Assembly (NCBI RefSeq): GCF_008808095.1
Contig: NZ_CP023397.1
Span: 744,001-808,000, forward strand
Direction of reading: 5' to 3'
Source of the DNA: Pseudoalteromonas ruthenica
GTDB lineage: Bacteria > Pseudomonadota > Gammaproteobacteria > Enterobacterales > Alteromonadaceae
Length of the DNA: 64,000 bases
Positions 45,295-53,874 of this stretch are shown here, piece by piece. The position numbers and the translations under genes are program-made. How positions within the stretch are numbered: position 1 is the stretch's first letter; every line of letters starts with the position of its first letter. The notes below the pieces were generated by a model. It searched no databases, was not told where the DNA came from, and saw only the letters and a program-made list of their open reading frames with translations.

Positions 45295-46194
45295 TTACTC
45301 CATCATCTTTTCAATGGGCATGACTAAGATAGAGTTAGCGCCGAGGGCCTTGAGCGACTCCATGGTTTCCCAAAATAGTGTCTCGCTGCTAACCATGTGC
45401 AGGGCCACGTAATCATCGCTGCCAGCGAGTGCAAGCAAGGTGGGTTGTCCGGTCCCCGGAAGTAAAGCGCAGATATCATCAAGTTTGGCCTTTGGCGCGT
45501 GCATCATGATGTATTTGCTTTCCTTCGCTTGTTTGACACCGCGTAGGCGCGGCATCAGCTTGTCGATTAGCGCCAGCTTATCGTCATCAGCGAGCTCTTG
45601 ATTTTGGATTAGGCAGGCATTGGACTCTAAAATAGTGTCGCCTTGCATCAGGCCGTTGGCCTCTAGGGTGGCACCGGTCGATACCAAGTCACAGATAGCA
45701 TCAGCCAGTCCAGCACGCGGCGCAACCTCGACCGAGCCGGTGAGCATAACTACACTGGCGTCAATGTTCTCACGCTCTAGGTACTGGCTTAGGATTTCAG
45801 GGTAGGTGGTGGCGATACGTTTGCCGTTGAACCACTGCTTGTCTTGTGCGCCGAGCTCCTGGGGCCAGGCTAACGCAAGACGACAGTAACCGAAGTCTAA
45901 TTTTGCCAGTTTCTTAACGGCAAAGCTGGCGCTGCTGTTGCGGCGTTCGGCTTGCACCTCTTCGAGCACGTTCTCGCCTACGATCCCCAAATCGCACACG
46001 CCATCCATAACTAAACCAGGGATATCGTCATCACGTACCCGCAGCACGTCGATAGGCATGTTGGTGGCGTGAGCAATTAAGCGCTGCTCACGTAGATTAA
46101 GTTTAACGCCAAGTTGCTTAAGCAGGTTTTGGCAATCTTTGGAAAGACGCCCTGACTTTTGGATTGCGATACGTAAACGTTTGTTGTTGCTCAT
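45295..46194 (-). CDS. hisG: ATP phosphoribosyltransferase (long form)
   Basis: A 299-residue long-form HisG with catalytic domains ([38 protein letters not shown]) and a C-terminal regulatory domain (about 225-299) for histidine feedback inhibition. It starts the histidine pathway by joining PRPP and ATP. It is the first structural gene after the leader and attenuator. Confidence 0.97.
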   Translation of the reverse strand: MSNNKRLRIAIQKSGRLSKDCQNLLKQLGVKLNLREQRLIAHATNMPIDVLRVRDDDIPGLVMDGVCDLGIVGENVLEEVQAERRNSSASFAVKKLAKLDFGYCRLALAWPQELGAQDKQWFNGKRIATTYPEILSQYLERENIDASVVMLTGSVEVAPRAGLADAICDLVSTGATLEANGLMQGDTILESNACLIQNQELADDDKLALIDKLMPRLRGVKQAKESKYIMMHAPKAKLDDICALLPGTGQPTLLALAGSDDYVALHMVSSETLFWETMESLKALGANSILVMPIEKMME

Positions 46195-46220
46195 AATTCA
46201 TTTCCTTAATAGATAAAACT

Positions 46221-46247
46221 AAAAACCCCGAGGGGAAACCTCGGGGC
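46221..46247 (-). terminator. Attenuator terminator of the his operon
   Basis: On the minus strand CCCCGAGG-TTTCC-CCTCGGGG is followed by TTTTT. It lies between the leader peptide and hisG, where the his attenuator is expected. Confidence 0.85.
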
Positions 46248-46319
46248 GAAAATGAATCTTGCTATATCGTCGCCAGAGGTTCCTTTTAGGAATAACCCCC
46301 CAGCGAAAGACCTGACAGG

Positions 46320-46370
46320 CTATTCGGTGCTGTGGTGATGATGATGAATAGTTGTCAGAATCGTTGTCAT
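46320..46370 (-). CDS. hisL: his operon leader peptide
   Basis: A 16-residue peptide from ATG 46370 to TAG 46320 on the minus strand: MTTILTTIHHHHHSTE. Five successive His codons form the sensor for charged histidyl-tRNA in transcription attenuation. E. coli HisL has seven, so the run is shorter. It lies about 125 bases before hisG with the terminator between. Confidence 0.9.
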   Translation of the reverse strand: MTTILTTIHHHHHSTE

Positions 46371-46420
46371 GGTCGTATGCTCTTTAGTGTGTTTGCGTTG
46401 TTTGTTGACTACGCACATAG

Positions 46421-46448
46421 ATAATCATAGTTCTTATAAGTAGTGCAA
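46421..46448 (-). promoter_or_regulatory. Possible his operon promoter
   Basis: On the minus strand TTGCAC (46448-46443) and GATTAT (46426-46421) are 16 bases apart, upstream of the his leader. The match is weak. The -35 lies within the AAGTAGT-GCA-ACTACTT palindrome, which could make it an operator. Confidence 0.35.
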
Positions 46449-46454
46449 CTACTT
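46438..46454. promoter_or_regulatory. Palindrome in the his/small-gene divergent spacer
   Basis: AAGTAGT-GCA-ACTACTT is a perfect 7-bp inverted repeat with a 3-base centre. The right arm ACTACTT recurs at 46509-46515. The two copies flank the rightward promoter at 46456-46484, the layout expected for an operator pair. I cannot assign the regulator. Confidence 0.4.
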
Positions 46455-46455
46455 T

Positions 46456-46484
46456 TTTACAAAAATTAAAGTATAAGGTATAAC
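46456..46484 (+). promoter_or_regulatory. Sigma-70 promoter of the 71-residue gene
   Basis: TTTACA (46456-46461) and TATAAC (46479-46484) are 17 bases apart, each matching consensus at five of six positions. Transcription would start near 46491, about 50 bases before the ATG. Confidence 0.6.
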
Positions 46485-46542
46485 GGCCGATAATAGTCTA
46501 TAGGTACAACTACTTTGTTAGTGTTGATAAAAGGAAAGCGGT

Positions 46543-46758
46543 ATGGATGTTATGATCCCTTTTTTAGGGCGGATAACGCGCCTAGAAGTGCACCACAATG
46601 GCGCTTTTCACGTTGCCGGTGTTAAAGATAACAAAGTTGCGAAGGTGCGCAACGAGCGCAAACAAGACAAGGAAGCGCGTGGGCAGGAAACATTTGTTGA
46701 AGACACGCAAAAGAAAAAAGGCAAGGACTCATCGCCTCACCTCGATACCTGGGCCTAG
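46543..46758 (+). CDS. Small basic hypothetical protein
   Basis: A 71-residue protein with a short N-terminal hydrophobic stretch and a very basic, charged remainder (for example RNERKQDKEARGQE). I do not recognise a family. It is supported by a good promoter, an AAGGAAAG ribosome site 8 bases before ATG 46543, and a gene-sized position divergent from the his operon. There is no signal peptide or cysteine. Function is unknown. Confidence 0.6.
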   Translation: MDVMIPFLGRITRLEVHHNGAFHVAGVKDNKVAKVRNERKQDKEARGQETFVEDTQKKKGKDSSPHLDTWA

Positions 46759-46761
46759 TGC

Positions 46762-47163
46762 TTAGAAGTAAAGGTGCTCTTTGATTTCACCAGCTACTTT
46801 AATCTCACACTTGTCACCCGATTTATTATTGGAGCCTTGGATCACCCCGGCAATAGCGCCAAAAGCACCGCCTTGCTCCTGAAGTACCGAACCGAAGTAG
46901 CAGTAGCTGGAAAACTCCTCGCCTTTGTACTTGGTACTCATATTCAACGTAGGCGTATATGGAGGGAAACTGCCCTTCATCGCTGGGTCGCCATTAATAC
47001 TAAGCTCTAATTTATTTTTATCGACATTGTATACACCACCGAATACATAATCGGTGCCGTTTACTGAAACCGTTTTATCTTGGGCAACGCGCGGTGGGGT
47101 CGATTTACAGCCACTGAGAAGTGCAGCGGCGACAACGGCAGAGACAACGACTAATTGTTTCAT
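46762..47163 (-). CDS. Hypothetical lipoprotein
   Basis: A 133-residue lipoprotein with a signal ending LLSGC (about residue 19) and a beta-rich mature chain (KTVSVNGTDYVFGGVYNVD) with two cysteines that might pair, one in SSYCYFG and one in DKCEIKV. A glycine-rich stretch GGAFGAIAGVIQG lies between them. I do not recognise the family. It is convergent with the 71-residue gene and has its own start region facing the helicase gene. Confidence 0.7.
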   Translation of the reverse strand: MKQLVVVSAVVAAALLSGCKSTPPRVAQDKTVSVNGTDYVFGGVYNVDKNKLELSINGDPAMKGSFPPYTPTLNMSTKYKGEEFSSYCYFGSVLQEQGGAFGAIAGVIQGSNNKSGDKCEIKVAGEIKEHLYF

Positions 47164-47300
47164 TGTTAAGTCCTTTTAGAGGGTTGTTTTAGCGCCAGAA
47201 TATTAACCGAGCGTTGCCAAAATGACAACATAATATTGGCCTGTTGGTAGCAACTGATTTTTTCGTTATCATGTGCGCCTGTCCACCGAGCGCAATATCC

Positions 47301-49211
47301 ATGACCATCGAGCAGTTATTCTCGCAAACCGGGCCTTTGGCTCTCGCACTGAAAGGCTACCAACCTCGCCAAGCGCAAATAGATATGGCGCAGGTGTGTG
47401 ACTCGGCATTAAAGCATTCTCAACAAGCGATTGTTGAAGCAGAAACTGGCACTGGTAAAACCTTTGCTTACTTGCTTCCTGCGTTGGTGAACAAGGGCAA
47501 ATATATTATCTCCACGGGCTCAAAGGCGTTACAAGAACAGCTCTATCACCGCGATTTACCCACTGTATACAAAGCCTTGGGCAGTGCTAAAAAGAAAGCA
47601 CTATTAAAAGGGCGCGCTAATTATGTGTGCCATTATCGCCTTAATCAACATGTTGCTCATGTTCCAAGTGACGACGCCGATATCATGCATCAATTAGCCA
47701 TGGTGGCAAAGTTTGCAGCACAAACACGCAGTGGCGATATTGCCGATTGCGTCGGCATCGAAGATGATGCCAAGGTTCTGCCATACGTCACTTCCACTGC
47801 TGATAATTGCCTTGGGCGTGAGTGCCCTGATTTCGACAGTTGTTTTATTCGTAAAGCCCGTCAACGCGCCGCAGATGCCGATATCGTCGTCATTAACCAT
47901 CACTTATTCTTTGCTGATATGGCGGTGAAGGACAGTGGTTTTGCCGAGTTGTTACCTGGGGCCGATGGCTATATTTTTGACGAGGCCCATCAATTGGCCG
48001 ATATTGCCAGTGACTACTTTGGCGAAACAATATCGACGAAGAAGATTCTCGCTTTTATCACCGACGCGCGAATGCTTTATCGCAGCGAATTACGTGATAT
48101 GTTGCAACTGGGAAAGACGCTGGATAAATTAGAATCGGCAACCAAGGACATGCGTTTGGCCTTTGGCAGTGACGGCGGGCGCGGAGACTGGCGAAAAGCG
48201 CTGACTGATAAAGCCCTGTGTGACGCGATTCACCGTGTTAATAAAGACTTAGCATTTTTAAATCAAGTGCTTAAGTTATGCTTAGAGCGCAGTGAATTGG
48301 TGGAGCCGATGTTAGAGCGCTTGATGACATTGAAAGGCCAACTCGATCGCGCTTTTGATGTGTCAGTGCGTGGCTATAGTTACTGGTATGAAGCCACTCG
48401 CTATCATTTGACCATTCACATTACCCCGTTGAACATAGCGGCCAAATTCAAAGAGATGCTCAGCGAGCGAGAGGCGGGTTTTGTCTTTACCTCTGCGACA
48501 TTATCGGTCAATGACAGCTTACAACATTTTAGTGATGCGCTAGGTTTATCTCCTTCGCGTACATTGATGCTGGCCAGTCCTTTTGACTATCAACATCAGG
48601 CACTGCTTTGTTTACCTCGCTATCTACCTGAGGCTAATTCTGATGCCATGCCAAGGGCGCTGGTGGGCATTTGTCAGCAAGTTATCCGCGCCGCAAAAGG
48701 GCGTTGTTTTTTGCTCTTTACTTCCTATCGTGTCATGCACATGGTCGCTGAGGTATTATGCCAACAGATGGACTATCCAGTGTTTGTGCAAGGGTAAATG
48801 TCTAAGCGCTTGTTGCTTGAGCGCTTTACTCGTCATGGCAATGCGGTATTAATGGGCACCGCGTCATTTTGGGAAGGGGTAGATGTACGTGGCAGCGCGC
48901 TGAGCTGCGTGGTGATAGATAAACTGCCTTTTGTGGCCCCCGACGACCCATTGTTACAAGCGAGAATGCAGGACTGTGAGCAAAGTGGTGGCGAACCGTT
49001 TGCGCAGATTCAACTGCCAAGAGCGGTTATAGCGCTCAAGCAAGGGGTTGGCCGGCTGATCCGTGATAGCCAAGATCGCGGTGTTTTAGTATTATGTGAT
49101 AACAGAGTGATCACCCGCGACTACGGCCAAGTCTTTCTAAAAAGCCTACCGAATATGCGTCGTAGCCGTGATATGAATGAAGTAAACGCCTTTTTAGCAG
49201 CAATAGATTAA
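47301..49211 (+). pseudogene. yoaA: YoaA-like Fe-S DNA helicase, split by an in-frame TAA
   Basis: A superfamily 2 helicase of the XPD/DinG/YoaA group, 636 codons if read through. Walker A EAETGTGKTFAYLLP (about residue 47), Fe-S cysteines in NYVCHYRL and NCLGRECPDFDSC, the DEAH box in IFDEAHQL and helicase motif VI QGVGRLIRD are present. An in-frame TAA at 48795-48797 follows LCQQMDYPVFVQG and precedes MSKRLLLERF, where relatives continue without a break, so the C-terminal helicase domain is cut off. A single base change would restore the frame. The N-terminal product of 498 residues would lack motifs V-VI. ATG 47301 fits the family start. It could be a real nonsense mutation, a sequencing error or a split gene. 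Confidence 0.85.
48798..49211 (+). CDS. C-terminal fragment of the YoaA-like helicase, possibly re-initiated
   Basis: A 137-residue frame in the same phase as the upstream helicase part, starting with ATG directly after the TAA (TAAATG) and preceded by AAGGG, which could serve re-initiation. It carries TASFWEGVDVRG and the arginine-finger motif QGVGRLIRDSQDRGV, the end of the second RecA-like domain. Alone it cannot be a helicase, but it might complement the N-terminal part in trans. Three bases separate it from tsaB. Confidence 0.6.
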   Translation: MSKRLLLERFTRHGNAVLMGTASFWEGVDVRGSALSCVVIDKLPFVAPDDPLLQARMQDCEQSGGEPFAQIQLPRAVIALKQGVGRLIRDSQDRGVLVLCDNRVITRDYGQVFLKSLPNMRRSRDMNEVNAFLAAID

Positions 49212-49213
49212 CC

Positions 49214-49900
49214 ATGACCAACACCATTTTAGCCATCGATGCTTCCACAGAAGCGCTTTCCATCGCCTTAACCCACCAAGGACAGCAATATTGTTTCTTT
49301 GATGTCTGTCCACAGCAGCACAGCCAACGTATTTTAACTGAAATAGACACGCTACTTGCCAAGGCCAATTGCGCGCTAAAAGAGGTGGACGTTATCGGCT
49401 ATTGCGAAGGACCAGGTAGCTTCACCGGCGTGCGCATCAGCGTCTCGGTGGCTCAAGGGCTCGCATTTTCAGCGCAAAAGCCCGTTGTCGGTATCTCTTC
49501 GCTGGCCATGATGGCGCAGCAAGCGATAGAGCAACGTGGTGTAAACCAAGTAGTGTCGGCCATTGATGCGCGTATGGGTGAGCTTTATGTGGGGGCTTTT
49601 GAGAATATCAATGGCCTTGCCACGCTGGTCGGCACGCAGCAGGTGGTGAAGCCAGAAGCACTCGCAGTCCCTTTTGATGCGGCCCTTGCCGTTGGCACCG
49701 GGTGGCAAAGTTACCCTGATTTAGCTCATTCAGTAGCCGGCATTAGCGTTGATGAGCATATTACCTTACCGAATAGTCAGTTTATGCTGGCGCTGGTGGC
49801 AGAGCAATTTGCACAAGGCCAACAACACAGTGCCAGTGAAGCGCAGCCGGTGTATGTTCGTGACACGGTAACGTGGAAGAAATTACCCGGACGCGAATAA
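49214..49900 (+). CDS. tsaB: tRNA threonylcarbamoyladenosine biosynthesis protein TsaB
   Basis: A 228-residue ASKHA-fold protein. It opens ILAIDASTEALSIAL and contains YCEGPGSFTGVRISVSVAQG, the TsaB signature, and the typical later VSAIDARMGELYVGAF. With TsaC, TsaD and TsaE it makes the t6A modification of tRNAs reading ANN codons; TsaB is the non-catalytic partner of TsaD. The start is three bases after the helicase fragment; yoaA and tsaB are neighbours in E. coli also. Confidence 0.95.
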   Translation: MTNTILAIDASTEALSIALTHQGQQYCFFDVCPQQHSQRILTEIDTLLAKANCALKEVDVIGYCEGPGSFTGVRISVSVAQGLAFSAQKPVVGISSLAMMAQQAIEQRGVNQVVSAIDARMGELYVGAFENINGLATLVGTQQVVKPEALAVPFDAALAVGTGWQSYPDLAHSVAGISVDEHITLPNSQFMLALVAEQFAQGQQHSASEAQPVYVRDTVTWKKLPGRE

Positions 49901-49965
49901 ACATTGCGCAAACTCGCTGTTTATATCACACTCAATAAGTCGCTAGATTTTTATATATTAATGGT

Positions 49966-50262
49966 ATGACGATACGTACGGTCAATTCACTCACGACTAA
50001 CCCAGCGCTGGAACTGAAAAGAAATCAACAGCCTGTCGGAGATGGGCGCGCTCAAGAAAAACCGGCTCTAGAGCAGCCTGCGTCGTCTGTTAAAGACTCC
50101 AGTCAAGGTCGTCGCTTAGCGGATGCTTTATATCGTCAGACCATTTACGACCAACCTGCCAATACCCGCACCAGTAATGCGATTGCCACGTATAAAGAAT
50201 ACGCGTTTTTAGAGCGTCGCCAAGAAGTGCAGTCCATGCTTAGCGTGAGTGTCTACGCATAA
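49966..50262 (+). CDS. Hypothetical protein
   Basis: A 98-residue hydrophilic protein with no signal peptide and low-complexity Gln/Ala/Ser-rich N-terminal half; the C-terminal part AIATYKEYAFLERRQEVQSM, followed by a short tail ending in SVYA, looks more conserved and helical. I do not recognise a function. ATG 49966 lacks a strong ribosome site (TTAATGG upstream), which lowers confidence. Confidence 0.55.
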   Translation: MTIRTVNSLTTNPALELKRNQQPVGDGRAQEKPALEQPASSVKDSSQGRRLADALYRQTIYDQPANTRTSNAIATYKEYAFLERRQEVQSMLSVSVYA

Positions 50263-50352
50263 CCTGAGCGACGTTTTTAAATTATGGACATTACCTCTCA
50301 TTAACGTTAACTTAACTGCTCTTAGAAAATAATAATAAAAGTTGATTAACTC

Positions 50353-52371
50353 GTGCTTCACCGCGTATTTGATGTACTTGCTCGCGGCGCTGCCAAGTTA
50401 GCGGCCAACACCGTTATTCTCTCGCTGCGAGAAGGGTACATAGCCCTCATCCCATTCTTTATTATGGCGGCGCTAGTTTCTTTGGTGACTCACTGGCTTG
50501 GCTACGAGCATTTACAGGGCCCTTATGCCTATTTGTATTCTTTTAATAACCTAATATGGACGTTATTTCCGATAACGACATTGCTGTCATTTAGTTACTA
50601 TTTAGCGAAGAACCTCAAGTTAAATACCTTCGCCGCACCGATTTTAGTGCTTACTTGTTTTTGTGTTGCTACAGGCTATATCTACGCGCTCGATAGCGGT
50701 GGGGTGGGTATAAATAATCGCGCCGGTGTGCTGTACACCATTCTTATGCCGATATTTTGTTGCTACCTGTTGCGCTCTGCATTGAGCTTACGTTGGCTTA
50801 GAATTATGTCTGTGGGCAATGTCAGCTTGTTTTTGGTCAAGCATCTCAATTTAATGCTGCCATATGTGCTGACCGTTTTTGTAACCTTTGTTTTATTTCC
50901 TTATTTTGACTCTGGATTGGCCGCTTGCTTGTCGTGGCTAAGCGCAAGTCACAGCGATTGGGGCCAATGGCAGCAGTTAATGTCGCAAATTATATTTAGC
51001 CATGTGTTTTGGCTCTTTGGTATTCATGGCGATAACACTTATCACATACTTGCCTCAGCAGAACTCACAGGTTACGAAGTGGTGCCCGGCCTAGGTAACT
51101 ACAGCTTCTTATCGACCTTTGTGGCTTTAGGTGGCAGTGGTGGCATTTGGGGTCTGCTAATCGCTTGTTTATTACAAGGAAAACAAAGCCATGAGAGCCA
51201 GATTGCTAAACTAAGCGCGCCATTTTCATTTTTCAATATCAGTGAAATAATGATGTATGCAGTGCCTGTGGTGTTTAATCCATTTTTCATTATTCCTTTT
51301 TTACTTTGTCCATTGGTAAATGCAGCTATTGCCTATGCGCTACTACAAAGCGGCGCTTTACCCCTAAGCAATATTGATTCGATACCCTGGTTCACTCCGG
51401 TGCTATTGAGCGGCTACTTATTAACTGGTGGCTTTATTGGTGTGGCACTGCAAGCGGGATTGGTGGCTATCAATACGCTTGTTTATTTACCCTTTGTACG
51501 CGCCAATAGTGCCCATAATATTAGTGGGCGTGAGCTCGATATTTTAGTGAAACGAGTCAGCGCAGGACGGCAACTTGAGCGCCACGTCGAAGCGCAATTC
51601 GCAAAGCGTAACACCGCGCAGTTTGCAGACCAGCGCCAGCTACATAAGGTGATCAGTGCCCTCAAAGAAGGCACTCTGTGTTTGTATTACCAGCCCAAAG
51701 TCGATAACACCACGCATAAAATCATTGGCTTCGAAGCGCTACTACGCTTAAAGCAAGCGGACGGTCAAATCAAAGCACCGTGGTTTATTGACGTGCTTGA
51801 GCGCTTTGAGATGATGGATGTGGTGGACAGCTTTGTGATTGACCAGTTAGAGCTTGATTTATTGCAGTTTCAGCGCCATCAGATGAACCCTAAAATTAGC
51901 TTTAATATTTCTCCCGATAATTTGATTAACCGTCGTTACCGCCGCGTGCTCAAGGCGTTCTCCAAGTTTCCTGGGCAAGTTGAGGTTGAAATTCTTGAGT
52001 CGTCCTACAACAATAATTTTGAACGCACCAAAGAAATTGTCGATAAATTGCGCGCCGCTCAGATTCTATGTGCGGTAGATGATTTTGGTACCGGCTACTC
52101 ATGTTTAAACATTTTAAGTAAGCTTAATGTCGATACCATTAAGTTTGACCGCAGCTTGCTTCCGGTTAACGCCGAAGACAAGGCCACCTATTTATATGAA
52201 AATATGTCACAGCTTTGTAACAAGTTAGGATTTAGTGTTGTCGCTGAGGGGGTGGAGTCGTCATTTCACGTTGACTACATAGCAACGCTCCCTGTGAATC
52301 TGATGCAAGGCTATTATTTTGACATGCCACTCACGCTTGAACAGGCGATGCGCAGATACAGTAGTTCTTAA
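50353..52371 (+). CDS. PTS EIIC-EAL fusion, predicted c-di-GMP phosphodiesterase
   Basis: A 672-residue protein. Residues 1 to about 390 form a PTS EIIC domain of the lactose/cellobiose family with about ten membrane spans. The sugar-site motifs are recognisable: FGIHG (with the substrate His) and NISEIMMYAVPVVFNP in place of the usual NEP-type loop, keeping the Glu. No EIIA or EIIB domain is attached. Residues 430-672 are an EAL domain with all catalytic motifs: FEALLRL, FNISPDN, VEILESS, DDFGTGYS, IKFDRSLL, AEGVES and a final Gln in MQGYYF. It is therefore probably a sugar-sensing membrane phosphodiesterase rather than a transporter. GTG 50353 is the frame start; the ribosome site is weak. 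Confidence 0.85.
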   Translation: MLHRVFDVLARGAAKLAANTVILSLREGYIALIPFFIMAALVSLVTHWLGYEHLQGPYAYLYSFNNLIWTLFPITTLLSFSYYLAKNLKLNTFAAPILVLTCFCVATGYIYALDSGGVGINNRAGVLYTILMPIFCCYLLRSALSLRWLRIMSVGNVSLFLVKHLNLMLPYVLTVFVTFVLFPYFDSGLAACLSWLSASHSDWGQWQQLMSQIIFSHVFWLFGIHGDNTYHILASAELTGYEVVPGLGNYSFLSTFVALGGSGGIWGLLIACLLQGKQSHESQIAKLSAPFSFFNISEIMMYAVPVVFNPFFIIPFLLCPLVNAAIAYALLQSGALPLSNIDSIPWFTPVLLSGYLLTGGFIGVALQAGLVAINTLVYLPFVRANSAHNISGRELDILVKRVSAGRQLERHVEAQFAKRNTAQFADQRQLHKVISALKEGTLCLYYQPKVDNTTHKIIGFEALLRLKQADGQIKAPWFIDVLERFEMMDVVDSFVIDQLELDLLQFQRHQMNPKISFNISPDNLINRRYRRVLKAFSKFPGQVEVEILESSYNNNFERTKEIVDKLRAAQILCAVDDFGTGYSCLNILSKLNVDTIKFDRSLLPVNAEDKATYLYENMSQLCNKLGFSVVAEGVESSFHVDYIATLPVNLMQGYYFDMPLTLEQAMRRYSSS

Positions 52372-52390
52372 GCTGTGATTTAAAGCAATA

Positions 52391-52416
52391 AAAAAGCCGC
52401 TCCAAGAGCGGCTTTT
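52391..52416 (+). terminator. Intrinsic terminator of the EIIC-EAL gene
   Basis: AAAAGCCGCTC-CAA-GAGCGGCTTTT is an 11-bp stem ending in four T, about 20 bases past the stop. It may also serve the convergent phosphatase gene weakly. Confidence 0.8.
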
Positions 52417-52500
52417 GAGTCTTCAGTTTTCAGTAGGGTTGTTAAACTATGTTAACAAGCAATAAAACATTAACGCATGATTACAATAAGATCAACAATG

Positions 52501-53793
52501 TTATTTATTGTTAATAAAGTTAATTAGCTTTTGTGCGATGTCAGTGTTGTTTTGCGACCCTATAAATTGTTCTGCGCCGTTGCCATAGGCAAACACAGGA
52601 ACATCAATAGCAGTATGACCAGAGGTGGTCCATCCGGTAAAACTTGCTTCATTGATTAACTTTTTAACAGTCATGACCAGCGCATCTTCACCCACATTCT
52701 TCGCTTGGGTAAGTAAAACCTTACGTGCTTCGGTAAATTCCAATGCCGTGGTTTGTTGCCATACGGTGGTCATATCGTCGCTCGCCAGCAATCGCTCAGC
52801 AATGACACCCGCTGTGGCCGTAACGCCTTTAACCACATCGGCGTGCCACAAGTATTGGCCATTGGCACCTATGGTCAAGCCACCGGTGGAGTGATCGGCT
52901 GTGATCACCAATAGTGTGTCTGGGTGGGCATCAACATAGGCTTTGGCTTTATCAATGGCATGGGCGAAATCGTCCATTTCTGCCATGGCACAAGCAATAT
53001 CATTGGCATGGCCGCACCAGTCTATTTGGCTGCCTTCGATCATTACAAAGAACGGATTCTCATTGGCTGCGAGTAGCGACAGTGCCTTATCGGTCATTTT
53101 CGTTAATCGTTTACTCTCTCCATCGAGGGCAAATGGCAAACCTTTAGCGGCATACAGACCCAGGGCTGGAATTTGCTGTAATTGTTCTAATTGACTGAGG
53201 TTATCGCTGTATTGATAGCCTTGAGCGATAAACTCATTCACTAAATTTCTATCTTCGCGAATAAAGTACTGTGTACCTCCGCCAAGCATTAAATCCACTG
53301 GTAGAGCGCCATTGATTTTATTATCGAAGAAATCATTGGCAATGTCATCGTAGTTACGGCGAGACTCGTTATGTGCAGCAAAGCTTGCAGGGGTCGCATG
53401 GTTGATCTGCGATGTGGCGACAAGCGCGGTCGTCATTTTGCGTTCTTTGGCTATTTCAAGCATCGTTTTAAGATCATGCTTGTGAGTATCCACAGCGATG
53501 GCACCATTGTAGCTCTTCGTTGCGGTGGACAGAGCCGTTGCGCCAGCCGCGCTGTCAGTGACGATGGTATCGTCATCAGGATAGGTGTGTGCCATGCCCA
53601 CGAGGATGGAATCGAATACGGTGGGCTCTACCACCTTGGTGCTTTTATCATCAACGTAGTAGCGATAAGCGCTCGTGTAGGCAGGGCCCATACCATCGCC
53701 AATCATATAAATAATGTTCTTAGGTGCTGCTTGCTCTGCGTTGGCAAAAAAACTTGCGCAGATCATCGAAGCGAATGTTAGAGTGCGTTTCAT
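52501..53793 (-). CDS. phoA: Alkaline phosphatase (PhoA family)
   Basis: A 430-residue exported metalloenzyme with a signal peptide ending FANA (about residue 19). Metal-site and nucleophile motifs are visible: YMIGDGMG, VTDSAAGATALST with the nucleophile Ser, the His residues of IEGSQIDWCGHANDI and VITADHSTGGL. It removes phosphate from phosphomonoesters in the periplasm. I see no convincing Pho box upstream, so phosphate control is not shown. Gene stands alone between convergent and divergent neighbours. Confidence 0.92.
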   Translation of the reverse strand: MKRTLTFASMICASFFANAEQAAPKNIIYMIGDGMGPAYTSAYRYYVDDKSTKVVEPTVFDSILVGMAHTYPDDDTIVTDSAAGATALSTATKSYNGAIAVDTHKHDLKTMLEIAKERKMTTALVATSQINHATPASFAAHNESRRNYDDIANDFFDNKINGALPVDLMLGGGTQYFIREDRNLVNEFIAQGYQYSDNLSQLEQLQQIPALGLYAAKGLPFALDGESKRLTKMTDKALSLLAANENPFFVMIEGSQIDWCGHANDIACAMAEMDDFAHAIDKAKAYVDAHPDTLLVITADHSTGGLTIGANGQYLWHADVVKGVTATAGVIAERLLASDDMTTVWQQTTALEFTEARKVLLTQAKNVGEDALVMTVKKLINEASFTGWTTSGHTAIDVPVFAYGNGAEQFIGSQNNTDIAQKLINFINNK

Positions 53794-53874
53794 AATTTAG
53801 TCCTGTTGTGGCTTGGCAACATTTTAAACCCACAAATCAATAAATAAACCGCAATGCGGCAAAAAGGAGTTCAA

